From Owenia fusiformis (lineage: Eukaryota; Annelida; Polychaeta; Sabellida; Oweniidae): 64,000 nucleotides of DNA. A model generated the notes under the pieces. The model was given only the letters and a program-made list of their open reading frames with translations. It searched no databases and was not told the origin of the DNA. The stretch covers positions 31,203,248 to 31,267,247 of the forward strand of contig CAIIXF020000003.1 of NCBI GenBank assembly GCA_903813345.2, given 5' to 3'. Positions 45,789 to 59,100 of this stretch are shown here, in pieces (within the stretch, counting starts at the first letter, position 1; every line of letters starts with the position of its first letter). The position numbers were made by a program, and so were the translations under genes.

Positions 45789-48700
45789 TTGCAGTAAGAG
45801 GACCCCACACAGCAGTATATATGGGGTTCCAACTTTCATTCCAAGGGCCTGGAAGAAAAATCACCATGTTTGGCCTAATAAAGTAAATGAATTAAGATTA
45901 CACAGTATAATCATATTATTAGTCATAAAGATAGCTGTTTTTGGATATACTCACTCAGTCAATCACGTGTGTTTTACAAAACATTACAGTAAATGAGTCG
46001 TATGACTATGATATCATACCAGTACCAGAAATTGGAGGCCCCGACTCGACATCGATTCATATTACAGTCAGATCCTGATATGATATTTATGTGAACTGTA
46101 TGTTTTAATCAATGCATTTTACAATGTTTTCTATATAATAAAAACACTGCTTTAGTGGACTCTGGGTATGTAAATATCATGTTTGATAGCCACACAGGTA
46201 TCAACCAGACTTCATGATACCACGAGCTTGTTAGATATGTTCCTAAATCTGTATTTGTAAAAGCGAGTGTGGGTCCTCAATTGCTCATGGTATGTTGAGA
46301 TCTGGTTGGAACCAATGAATGTTTTACCACATTTTATTAGATTGTTCAAGGGTTTGCATTTTTAGTATATCATACGTAACTTAGTTGTTTTTAAAATGAG
46401 AAAATATGTTATGATATTATAATATTATAAGTAAGTTCTTCAGAATAATTTGCCATTTTCCTTACACTTAAATTCATTTCTCATGGTGGATACTTAAATT
46501 TACTTTCAAATTGTTTGTCACAAGACACCCATGGAGCTTATTGGTGAATGTAGGGTGTAGCCATTAGTTGGGCACTAAAACAGATGTGTGTGATGGCAAA
46601 AATCTTAATTAGCAGTACAATAAAACAATTCGTAGCAGGCCCGCAGCCAGTATTTGCCTAGGGGGTTCAGTTTTTGAAAAATTCTAGGGGGGGTTCACTT
46701 TTGACAATTTGGGTCCAAAAATTGCCAAAATCACGTAAAAAGTGTTCAGAATGATGTAAAACTGCAAAGAATTTTTGGCCAGGGCTGGTTCGCTTGAATC
46801 CAGCGAACCCCCCTGGCTACGGGCCTGCGTAGTAAACACCAATCACCATTAATACAAAATTCTTTCAAATCTAAAACAGATTTTTAGTAGACCACACTGA
46901 AATATCAACAACAAGATGAATGTTGAAAAATGCTGAAAACTCTCTCAAAAGTGGGTGGATCACATTGGATGAATCTCCGGTATTAATCAAGAATATTTAT
47001 TGTCTTTAAGATATTGTATTTACCATTCATAATGGAGCTCAACCAAAACCTTGAGAAATGGGAATATGTCACAAATTTTTGAAGGTTGAATAAAACAGTT
47101 GGGTTGTACATGTATATTGGACAATGTAATGGTGAATCATTTGTCACCAGTACTGTGCAATTCATGACATTTATAAAATAAATCCCATGTTAAACCTTTC
47201 AACATTGTTTATGTAAATTTTGAGAGATGATGTCAGGACAATCTACCTAAAGCTGTGCATACTTAGTTTTCGTTAAGGTTAATCACGCTTTGTCCTGTTA
47301 CGAAATTTCTTAACAAGAAATAAGGAAATATTTTTGTTTATCCAAGTATATTTTGACAGACACAGCGTGATTACTTTTGTTTGATATTCTGCCCATGTAG
47401 TGGTGTTCCAGCACTTAAAATACAAAGTAAAAATAAAGGACACACCCTTGTATTAAATTTACTTTACATGGGCTTTATGCAAGATGAACAACGTCTACTT
47501 CATTTTGCTACATTTTTTTATTTAATTTAAATTGTTAATGCCCTGAGTTAATATTTTTTCTAATCATGCTAATTCCACTCTTTTTCACACTGTCCTATAT
47601 TTTAAATGGTCACTATGGTATTTTTTTTAATTGGTGCCTGTAGTTAATTTCAACATGTGACGTGACTAAAGAGCCGACTTGTATGTTACTTTGTGCACTT
47701 AACTCTCCTTTACATTAATTCTTTTCAGTGGGTGTGTTCTAAAATGTTGGTTCATTATCACTGTTAAAAATCAATATTTTTTATTCAGAATTTTTCTCAC
47801 TCTCAAAATATCTCTACTTTTTTTATGAAATGTATTGTGATTGTACAGTTGTATGAAGGTTTGTTGGGTCATGTAGTTAGCGATAAACATACATAGATTT
47901 AAGCTTGTGCCAAACTTTTGAAAGGAGCTCTACAGTAACATGATATAACTTAGTCAATGATAATGTAGTACTGCCCCAGACCTCTCCTCTTAGTACAATA
48001 TTTTAGAATCTGTCAATACACTGTCGTGGGAATTCACACACAAAACTGATAATTTTAATGAAGTTCAACTAGTGTCCTAGATGACAAGCAATAGAAAATT
48101 AGATAAACAAAAAGACATGATAGATATCAGCCCTCCCTTATAATAATTCACATCAGTGTACATCCATTTCCTTCTCTTGCATTAGAGCTATTTGGTGCCA
48201 CACCCTGTTGAAAACAATGTGCCACCTTTTTGAGAATAAGAAAATAATGTGTCACCCTGTTGAGAATCTTACATTCTATAAACATATATATCTAGCCTTG
48301 CCTAAGTCTGTGTCTTTATATTGTTTTAAATTTTATTTTCACCAGCGATGTATTGAAAATCATGATAAGTAAAAGATAATTCTGACTTGGGCAAGGCTAA
48401 TAGTAATATCTCCTGTATATTGATATATCTTGACGCAAACAGGTGAAATAGGTTTTGGCAACGTGGCTAAAAACACATGAAAATCATTGTCATTATTCAG
48501 TTCCATATAATGTTGCCAAAAAGATGTTTTCAGTGTCCAAAATTGATGATTTTTTAAGTTTTAAAAATCTCACCGAGATGTAAATGTATTGAAAACTGGG
48601 TTTAAATCAATTTCATCCATCTTCCCAATTGTAAATGAATGAATTGTAAAGTGGAGGCAATTGGGGGTGGGGTTGGTTCAGACATTCTCCCATTCACAGT

Positions 48701-49110
48701 TTATGATCAAATAAATGTTTTTATTGCTTTAATAATGAATGGAATGTTGACTGATTTTACCTGTTAAATAGCTAGTTGACCTGGAGCCGACATGACAACA
48801 TGTACCAGCTGTTGGCAATCAGGGTCATGAACTGAACTATGCATCACATTGTCATTATAATGTACTGTTTGACATTATCAGCTGGTATCCCTTTACTTGG
48901 CAATTGGCAATGAAAGTTAAATACACTCCCCTTCATAAGTATGACAATTATTGGAAGTTTTCATTGGGGAGCATATCAAAACCTGTGAATGTTTGAATCT
49001 TAATTTGCTAAGAGTTCGGAAATTTGTGTTACATTTTATGCATTTTTTTATATCGACAAACTTAGACAGGGTTTGATAAATGATCCAAGGGGACTTCTGG
49101 TTTCCAAACT
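45789..49110. other. 3' flank of kinase copy 2 and gene-free DNA
   Basis: No supported coding frame. AATAAA lies at 46137-46142. The small element at 46636-46827 is listed separately. A short inverted pair (TAATCACGCTTTGTCCTGT at about 47279 against ACAGACACAGCGTGATTA at about 47354) marks another small hairpin. Confidence 0.55.
46636..46827. mobile_element. 192-bp MITE with 5-bp target duplication CGTAG
   Basis: Left CAGGCCCGCAGCCAG and right, inverted, CAGGCCCGTAGCCAGG are flanked by CGTAG on both sides (46631-46635, 46828-46832). A diverged relative lies at about 56145-56330. Confidence 0.85.
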
Positions 49111-49245
49111 TATTGAGGGGAGTGTATATATACTAGATACATATATCACTTATGGAGGGGAGTGTATATATACTAGATACATATATCACTTATGGAGGGG
49201 AGTGTATATATACTAGATACATATATCACTTATGGAGGGGAGTGT
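49110..49245. repeat. Short tandem array, ~45-bp unit, three to four copies
   Basis: GGAGGGGAGTGTATATATAC followed by TAGATACATATATCACTTAT repeats almost exactly. The small open frame across it is repeat-encoded. Confidence 0.9.
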
Positions 49246-49506
49246 ATGTATCACAGGGTCATTACAATGTATGGTTTGTCATTATCAGCTGGTATCCCTT
49301 GGCAATGCAATACATCATAGTTAATCATAGAGGTAGATAATTCAATGCTGTGTGCACTATGCTATGTTGTATGTTGGATGCATTTTTAATTCAGTTGCGT
49401 GCATTATTTACTGTTGTGTGCATTATTCATTAATTCGAGTGCATTATTACATCAGTTGATTATTTACTCATCTGGGTGCATATTGATTGAATTGAGTATT
49501 TACTTA

Positions 49507-49973
49507 CTGTAGATTGGGTTAATTTGGCGCCCGCTTTAATTTGGCGAATTTGGCGAAATTGAAAAATTCGCCAATATAAATCTTCGCCAAAATTTAGAAT
49601 GAATCCCCGGGAATTATCTAGGGTATTTCGTCCAGTGTATTTAGGTCACTTCCGGTTTAGTTTATTCCAAAAATATGAAAAAACGTCTTATAAATTGGCT
49701 CAGAACTGGTCAGTCACTCATTATTACTCAGGAAAATCTAGGAAGGAAAAGCGCGGTATAGTAGCAGCATCGATCGAGATGCAAAATGTAAAGGATGACC
49801 TCACAAAAATGTACAAACATGGTGAATATCGCCAGTGGTCCTCACTAAAGAAAAAAATGAACATAGCCAAACATGCCCATTTTTTTGCATATCCGCCAAA
49901 TTAAATAGCCGCCAATATGCCAAAAATGGCAAAATCGCCAAATTAAGTAGCGCCAAATTAACCCAATCTACAG
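49507..49973. mobile_element. 467-bp TIR element with TA target duplication
   Basis: CTGTAGATTGGGTTAATTTG at the left end is the inverse of CAAATTAACCCAATCTACAG at the right end (23-bp TIR), flanked by TA. The interior has repeated TTTGGCGA motifs. A short open frame inside has no recognisable product. Confidence 0.88.
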
Positions 49974-50037
49974 TATTCACCCAGTTGGATACATTAACTG
50001 TTTGGTAGGGTGCATTATCTCTGTTTTTTCAAAATTA

Positions 50038-51151
50038 CGAGGGTTGTCCCAGAAGTAATGCACTATATGCTCTCATTTTCTTCAATATTCTTCAATTCAG
50101 CTGAAATTTTGTGTATATAACAATTGAAGTTTTATATATTATATCCTGAAGTTTCAGCAACAAATATTAATATTAAGTCTTAATATGGTTGCTATAACAA
50201 CATGGGGGTAGGGGTGGGCGGGGCAGGTACCAATTTTTCTAATTATGAAAAGATCTAAAGTGTTATTTTATTAATATTTCTTTCCTTTAAATGATCAAAA
50301 TGTTTGGGAAATTGTTAAATTTATTCAGCATGATGTTAACCAAGTAGAAATAATGACAAATAGCACTGTGATGTCATAATACCACATTTCAATAGTCACA
50401 AATTCAAATACAGTCACAGTCAAGAAATTGCAAAAATGGCTGCAATTTTCACCTGATAACAGAAGGCCCAAGAAATTGCAAAAATGGCTGCAATTTTCAC
50501 CTGATAACAGAAGGCCTTGCGTTTGGTGGCCTTATTTCATACTTCACTTGGACTCACAGCCACGCAAAACAATGCTACCATGAAAGAAAGTATATAAGGA
50601 GTATATACCAGAGAGAACTGCAATTATGGGGTGGCAGAAGAGATTTAAAAGAGACGATTTGACCCTGGATGACAACTCCAAACATGGGAGACAAAAACTC
50701 CAAAGTCACAGTGGAAGAAATTGCCAAGAGTGTTTGACCTGACAGGCATCAAAAGTACATAACATGCAAAGGGCAATATTTTGAGAAAATGTGAAATGGG
50801 ACACTGTGCAATATACATCCATTAAATCTAGGATGTGCTCATAGTAATTTAGTATCTTAAAATGTATTTTTGAGCATACTTCTTATAGCTACACAAAATG
50901 GTATTTGTTGATTAATTATTTCATATTTTCAATTTTTTATTCCTTTTTACGTGACTGTATAACCTGCCCCGCCCTACCCAAACTCACCAACTTGATTTTA
51001 TTATAACATCAATATAGTTTTATCAGTCATCATGAAAATTTTTAGAATAATCAAAATGTCTCTAAGGAACATTTACTGAAAATGTCATGGAAAAATATCA
51101 ATTATTGATAAAGTTAGAGCATATAGTGCATTACTTCTGGGACAACCCTCG
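50038..51151. mobile_element. Mariner-type element, 1114 bp, 36-bp perfect TIRs, decayed transposase remnant
   Basis: The first 36 bases (from CGAGGGTTGTCCCAGAAGTA) are repeated perfectly inverted at the right end, with TA on both sides. The interior at about 50630-50740 reads RFKRDDLTLDDNSKHGRQK, like the N-terminal part of mariner transposases (RFK..R.SL.DD.R.GRP), but the frame is broken soon after. A 49-bp segment is tandemly doubled at about 50421-50520. It is non-autonomous. The perfect ends suggest recent activity. Confidence 0.85.
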
Positions 51152-51344
51152 TACTTAATGAGTAAAAAAATTACTAGGATCAGTAAATTATTTAACGAAT
51201 AATGAATTAAAAATTGAGAATGTTGTCTAATCATAAATCAGTGGGATGCATCATTGTTTTTGAATGACTCATTTAGGTAGTCTTGCGTCAAGTCCCTCAC
51301 CCCTACCGTATCTACTTGTAGGGATGTGTAGTTGGGATATTATT

Positions 51345-51415
51345 CACTCAGTCTTGGATATTATTCACTCAGTCTTGGATATTATTCACTCAGTCTTGGA
51401 TATTATTCACTTAGT
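51345..51415. repeat. 21-bp tandem repeat, four copies
   Basis: GATATTATTCACTCAGTCTT repeats with a 21-bp period. The apparent DIIHSVL peptide repeat is a product of the period being a multiple of three. Confidence 0.9.
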
Positions 51416-51529
51416 TTCGTTCTCAATTCTCTATAACCAAGTTAAAGAACATTATGAACATGCTATTGATTGTGTAAATGAACATCTACTTGTAATCAAT
51501 TATAAACATTTCGTGTTGCTGAGTAGTTA

Positions 51530-53123
51530 AGAGATTTACAATACTTTGTAAATCAAGTACTTGAGACATTAAGATTGCCAACAATAGTCTACATTTTGTG
51601 TCATTGAATTAATAATGTGGGATTCATCAATGTAGGGTTTGTTATTAAGGTTATCTGGTGCCTCAATAATGTTGTTACATTTACTGGATAGCCATATCCC
51701 ATTTTCTCCTGATGGAGATGTCTCAGACTGGCACTTCCTTTAACCATCTGATATAATAGTTGGTATCAGATCAATTGTATTTTTGGAAAATATTTTGAAC
51801 TATACTGTATTGAATATTGCTACATTCTGAAGGGTAGATCCTTGAAATGTTCATATATCAACATGGGGGAAATGTGAAACTTAAGTCAAGGAGGCCAGGT
51901 ATGATACTACTATGGGACGTCATTTTGAATTGCAGCCTAAAAACATGTTTCTATGTACTGTATGCCAATACTATATTTATTTAATGAGTAATCTGATCGA
52001 CAGTTTTCCTTTTTTCAGTTCAATATCCGATAAATCATGACTCAATATAAGGACACAATTTTATAGAATCTGTCATATATAACCTAGCAGTTGCATAAAT
52101 CTCATATTTAAGAAGGTCCACACAATATAAAATGTCTAGGCTTACTGTTAATCTTATTGACACCAATTTATTATCAATATGTGTTAATCCAGACCCAGAC
52201 TTCTCGGTTGTAAATTAATCCACAACTTGGGAGAGAGTCAACTAAATCTTAGTTTACAAGGTGCAGTTTTTAAAAGAAGTTTTAACGATGGCTGTACGCA
52301 CAGAACTGGGCGGGGGGGGGGGGGGCTATCACATCTTGAGAGGGCTTCGCTTTTATTCTAGATCATATTTATCCAACCAGACGTCCTCAGAAACTGAAAC
52401 CAACCGGTATATTAGATTGGTGACTCAAACTAGAAAATATTGTTCCCTTCCTATAATATTATATTCAATTTCATTATTTTTCTGTAAAATGTCTAATATG
52501 GTATGGTATCTCAATGTGTCTCAATTTTTTATATTGTTTGTCCATTCAAGTCTAGGGATGTTCCCTATCAAACACTTAGAAGCTCACTGATTCAGTTGTT
52601 GAACAAACTTTTAAAGGTTGGTGTTTTCCCCATGTTAATTTCAGTTCCGCCCTTCCCTTCCGCCTTCCCTTCCCATTACTGTTCCTAGAAACCCGAGTGA
52701 CTCCCGTTTAATACTAAGACTAAACGTTTAAAGGGGGGGGGGGGTGTTTATATTGTCATATCGGTTCTGGATAGCAATTTCAGTTTATTTATTCGCCAAC
52801 TCTTTTGTAACACTTGGTTTTTAAAGATTGCTTTAAATAATCTGAACATTACTGGATAATTCTGTTAAACTAAGCCATAGTTTACCCTGAATTCCTTTCT
52901 TCAACAATTAAACAAATTATAAGTCTGATCTTAACATATAAACTTTATTGAAAAAACAAACTCCAATCGTGTAGGAATACCACATGTTGCAGATCCAATT
53001 GCACAATTAATTATCCTTTATTAAAAAAGCAGCGCCATGTGACATTCCAATCAGAATACAGTATGTCAGCTTTATAGTTCATAAACATAAATTGATAAAA
53101 ATCGTCTTTGGCGTATGACGTCA
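51530..53123. other. Gene-free DNA before the 13-exon gene
   Basis: No supported coding sequence. Two long poly-G tracts (about 52310-52325 and 52733-52744). Confidence 0.5.
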
Positions 53124-56100
53124 CTATCCCTGTGTCGCATCCTCATTCTTGAACTGTACGTGCATATCGTCTCCAGCCTTCTTGCTTCTGACAAGGCATA
53201 TTCCATAAAGTCCTCCCACTCCTAGTAGGATACCAACTATCAACATAGCTATAGCGATACCAGCAAATGCACCTGAAAGAGAATATAGTACAAACTGTAT
53301 ATCTGAACACTCTAAATTGAACACCTGTCTATGTGAACACATTTTTGGTCACATTTTCTTTATCTTGCACTGACTTTCATGTTAAAAACCCTCGAAATAT
53401 GAACCCCTGCCAAGCAAAAATTATCGGAAGAGAAAAGATAAGTTAGTAGTGCCAAATCACTTCTATTCTAAAAAAGCGAATTTGGTAAATTGTTGATTAT
53501 TGCCCCTTGAACTTTTTAATTTAAAACACTGTACATCAATTTGTCAATGAGACGACGGCAAATTTAAATCTAGGAGCAATTATTTCTCACCTGTACTGAT
53601 GGCTGGCGCCGCTTGTTTTACCTCCGTGGGTGCCACAGTCTGCTCACTGTCGCATGGAACACGTAGCACCTTCTTCAATGATTCCGGGAGTACGTTAACG
53701 GGGGTCGTCTGAAAATCAATATCGTTCTATTGTCAGATATATATGAAGGGTACCAAGGGTACTGTAAATCTAGCACCAGAAGGATGTATTTTCGGTGATG
53801 TATACTTGAATGGTGAAGCTGCTGATGATGACTAGTTACTAGATAAATACATGATATATTTTCGTGACCACTTGAATGGTGGAGCTGCCGGGAATATTAA
53901 TACTTGGATGTGATGTCGGAAACTTTTGAATGATTTTGCTGAATACGACCAAACTCCTTTTAGGAATGTTAACATTTTACAAAGGAGTCGGACATGTGAT
54001 GTAAGGCTGAATACAATCTTCTAGGAACACTAGAAAAGTGGATTTTCAGATGTGAACACAATCTGAGAGTCATTCCCCCGGGGTCATTCCACCTAACAAA
54101 ACAGTTTATAGCTGTGGTTAGATTTAAAAAAAAGGTACCGTTGCATCATTGTTCAGCACGATGATCTTGAAAGAGCCATCTTTGATATAATTTGTCAGGC
54201 CAGTGACAGCGTCTTCGATTGGAACTTCAGCTATAGTGATCGTAGAGCCTTTGATCGGTGCTGCATCTAACAGTGTGAACGTAACCTGGATCTTACCATC
54301 CATGTCTTTGTCAAGCTGAAATGAATGTGCAATCAATTATCATTTCATCATTTAATTATATTGGTAGATATTGGAACATTCAATCTTATTTCTCAAAGTA
54401 AGCTTCTTATATGTATGTTATTATCATTAATGCCGTGAGATAAATCCTTAAAACTAACTACACAGCCTCTAGCTTTCATCTTGAACAGCTGGAATTGTCA
54501 CAAGTAATCTCTCATGTATATGGATATCAACATCGTATATTTGAGCCTGGCCATAGGAAAACCGGTCTTATCACAAACATTGAAATTGTTCTACAGAGCC
54601 AAAATTGTGCCCAAGATTAAGAGGGAAATGTGCTAAATTCAAATCCGACATTTTGGTTTATATATGCAAGGAAAAATTGTTAAAACATAAGTCATGGCTC
54701 ATTGGTCTCTTTGTGCTTTTTAAGATAAACAAAAAATAAGAATATTGAAAAAATCTGTGATAAGACCCCTTTTCCTGTGGCCTGGCTCATTTATTGATAT
54801 ACGAGGGGTAATCAAAAATTATTAGAGAGAGGTTATGAGAATATTATGATCGACTCTCGTACCGTCCTTTTTTGATTGTTCGAACGACAATGTGAACAGA
54901 GGGAGGGAAATCGTACACTCGGAAGACGATACTTACTCTCAAGTTACTGATTCTAATAGGAGAAATAGCCAAGTTGGCCTGGATGCTGATCAGAACATTA
55001 TATCTAAACAGCTTCAATCCAATTTTGTTAATCCAGTCATCCCAGGACGCTGTAAATAAGCGAACAACATTTTTTTAAATATCCAATCAATGATTTTTAT
55101 AAATCTAAACTATCATGAAACGAGACTTTGAGATGAAATCTACACAAGCTATATTTACTTTAATGAGTGGTTAACTGACTTATGGTATATTATATTTATA
55201 AACTATTGTAATAATGTTCAAGAATTAAAATTGCATCATTTTTCGCAGATATAATATTGTAAAATGATGTAAACAAAGTTATAAAAACAGAAATATATAC
55301 CGGTGTAAAAGAAATTATGGTCCCCTGGGGATTATGGTCCCCTTTCTTAAAGGCCCTTACTGGCCCCGATTGTGGATACGATAATAAGGGAATGAGTTGT
55401 ATTTAGGTCACCATATAAATCAATGGAGAGTAGGACCATAATTTGATAGGACCTCCTACCCTTTTACACCGGTACATGAAGTTAAAAAAGATGTACTTTT
55501 GTACTTTGGCGCCATGAAATATATTCATTTTTGTGCAGCAAAAGATGACATGGTTCATTTAAACGGTAAATTGGATTGATTGTAAATGTTACTTACCATC
55601 CATAGTAAACTGGAAGTCCGCCCTTTTCAACTTGAGGTAGCATGGACTTATGTTGAAGTCGAATATACTCTGTCGCCCCTCGGCGAAGTCGTAGATGTTG
55701 TTCTGCCACCTTTGTCCATTCTAAAAATTGCAGCATCGAAATTATGGATAGAGAATATAGATGTAATGTAATACTCATCTTGAATTATATGGCTTGCTCT
55801 GATTGCAAATGACTGAAACTCTAAGCATATACGTATCTGCTTAGATTTGAACTATCCGTACTTCTCCATTTCTAAGCTTTTAGGATTTACTTGGTTATCC
55901 GTCGACTACACCAATTTTATCACTTACAGGCAATGTAACGTCTACTTTCCATGGAACTCTTCCTTGTATGGCCAGACCTTTCTGGGCTACGACCTTGACG
56001 TCTTTCTACAAGAGACAATAGTGGATAGTGGATTTAAAACAACTGTATTTATAAAAGATCTATAAGTCACAAAACGTAATTTACCCATTTAAAGCACCAC

Positions 56101-59100
56101 AAACTATGTAACGTATCCCTCTCATAAGTACGTGTATATAACCCTTGCCCGTAGCAATTTTTACCAGGAGGGGGAGCTTTTTTGCAGGGGGGGGAGCTTT
56201 TCCCAATTTTGGCTAAAAATCATGTGAAAAATTCTCAGAACGGTGAAAAACTGCATGATTTTGAAAGAATTTCTGGCCAGGGGGGAGGGGGAGCTTTCCC
56301 CAGCTCTCCCTCTGGCTACGGGCCTGTAACGTATCACTCTTATATATGGATGTGTAAAGTACTTCTCATATAAAAATGAGTGTAAAATACCACTTTTATA
56401 AAGACGTGTGTAAAGTACTAATCATATAAATATGTAATATATAATCATAAAAATATGTGTGAAGAATCACTCGTATAAATGTGTAAAGTACGTGTGCAAA
56501 GTTCCACTTGTATAAATACGTGTGGACTACTTATATACAAAGTATAAGTGGTTTAAATCAATACGGTACCTGTGTAAAGTACCACTCGTACGTGAGGTTA
56601 AATAAGTTCATCATCGGACGCACTCCGATCCATACGTCACTTTTGACGTCACGAACGACCCTCTGAAACATTAAACAGTTAGTGTAGCCAAACGTCATTT
56701 AATCATTTAGAGTTCATATTTTAAGAAGTTATAGATATCTAGATAGGCTAATAAGCCAACATTCTTCTTAAGCATTCACCAAGGTGATGTCCCATTAGTG
56801 AGGGGGTTGATATTACATAAATCTTGAACCAAGATAAGTTATTAAGCCTTATCTTTCATAGATTCGTTAATAAGGAAAATCGTAAATTTTAATTGTGTTT
56901 ACCTGTCCCTCGTACGTATAGTTTGAATCAAGGCGGAAGAACTCCCTTGGATCGCGAATACGGATAAGCGTAGGGTCATTTGGGTCAGGGACACCATCAC
57001 GTGCGAACTGACCAATAGGAGAGTAGGAGCAGTTGCCCATCACCTTGTCAATGACGTAGCTTACACCTACAGTAAGAATGGATTTGTATAGATATTTGTA
57101 TGATCATAATTTGGTCATATTATGTTTTAGGCCGATATATAAAGAGGGCAGCAGGGGAACGATTTTACCGTGTATTATTTATGTACCTGATGTGGTAAAA
57201 CAGATTGATTGAGCTGCCATATTTATCTAAAAATATATAGCTCTTATGACACGGACCTTGCGAATATTCCCTTTGAAAAGCAAACAAGCAAAGTATATAC
57301 CTGTGGAGTAATCATGGATGACTTCTATCGGGTTTTTGTAGAGATTTGGCATACTGACGTCCACACGGAACAGGTTTTGCTTGAAGTCATACCATTCCTA
57401 CAGACAAGACAAGATATTATAAATAATGTGAAAATTGTAGTTCTATAGTAAAACATAATTTGCAACAACATGAACAGGGGTCTTTTTTCTAAATGGGCTA
57501 AAATATTTTTATTTTGACTTTTACATTGCTCCTTATTTTGAGAAAAAATGTCCTAATCAAGAAGATTTTATAAGAAATGAAGGAGTTAGTCCCATACAGA
57601 TTTCCAAGGAAAGGGGCGCAGCAAGGATAAACGAGGCATTAACATGCAAAATGTCACCACCTGCCATTTGTTACAGACGCCGACTGACAAATGCCGTCCA
57701 CAGGAAAGTTGGAGACAATAACAATATGTCACCACGTCTGGTGGTGACTTAAAAATGGTGAAGGCTTAACTTGGGCTAAACGAAGTATATTAATACAGTG
57801 AAAGACAATACAATACAATACCATCGGACTCCATTTCCACAATTTGAGTTAAAAAAGTGTGTACAGTTATAGTCCTGTATAAATTAACATGATACCTAGC
57901 TACGCCAAAGAAGGTAGATGACTATAAATATGCTATCATTTTAATTAACCGACTCACCTTGATATTGTTGACACTGAGTGCGTCTCCTCCGATTACCTCC
58001 ATCTTAAAGCTGAACGATTGTGGTATTTCGGGAGGAGGGATTGTAACTTTACGTCCAGCACAAACGATTCCCCGGTCGGTCTAAAATGAATATACAGACA
58101 ATCAGGGAATTTTGTCATTATTCATATCGTAATTTTATGGGATTTAAGTATGCTTCGTGTTGATGCGTTCTTCATTGCATCATGGGAACGAATTTGATTT
58201 TCATTGGAACGTGTATTTTAAAATGTTTTTCAATCATTTTCTTACAGCGTTCAAGAATTCAGCGTTAATAATCACGGTGGTGAACTTTTTCATGCTTTAC
58301 AAATTGTAATAATTTTACTGGTGACGTAAAGATAAATACGGAGATTCTTGCACGGTGATGTACAATTCTATATTTTTGACAAATAGTCGCAGGGATGTTG
58401 CCCCCATGATATCAAAACAAGATATACATTTGTCTTTTACGTACCTGAAATATTTCTTCGCCAATTTCAATCTGTGGTCGATATTGAAAGAAATTGTAGA
58501 AGTTCTCAAAATCGATATACTTCTGCTCTGACTCTCGCCAAAGCTTCCCCTTTACGTGGATCTGCACTGGAAACTGTTTGCCAGGGTAGACCAAGTCCCA
58601 TGTGTTTTTGGCTAAAAATGAAACGGATTATAATAAATTACTCATTCATGGATTTGACATTACAAGCTTTAATTACGTTGGGTACCAATGTCTCAAATAC
58701 TTTAAATATCTATAACAGACGATAGGATCATCTAGGTGGAGCAGAAATGAAAAATAGAGCCATAAGAGCATGTCTCACATAATGAGTGATGAACTTTTTG
58801 AAAAAACACAGGTACTATAGTTACCACCTGTCCCACGGGGGTAAAGCAGACCCGATGATGTGTCCGGTTTGATTTGTTCTTTTGTGGCGCAAAATTCACA
58901 ATCATTGTTTACATTTTTGATATAGCCTATTCCGTTTGAAATCTAAATGGCTTCATGCAGGAGTGAACCTACAATAGTCTTGCTTCATTGCCCTGAACTA
59001 TCTACTCTAAAAGAACATGTGTCACAAGGGCTTGTAGGTAGACGAGGGTGGACCCTGTCCGTATCAAGCGTATATAGGCTACAGCATCAGATGGAGGTAG

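Noticed and set aside
51264-51530. Open frame with repeated DIIHSVL
   Set aside because: Produced by a 21-bp tandem repeat. No start context or similarity.
52261-52590. 109-aa plus-strand open frame
   Set aside because: Includes a poly-G tract and has no recognisable domain or splice support.
54800-54862. Miniature mariner (TACGAGGGG...CTCTCGTA) in intron 10 of the 13-exon gene
   Set aside because: Only about 8 bp of the ends pair. Could be a relic of one end, not enough to call.
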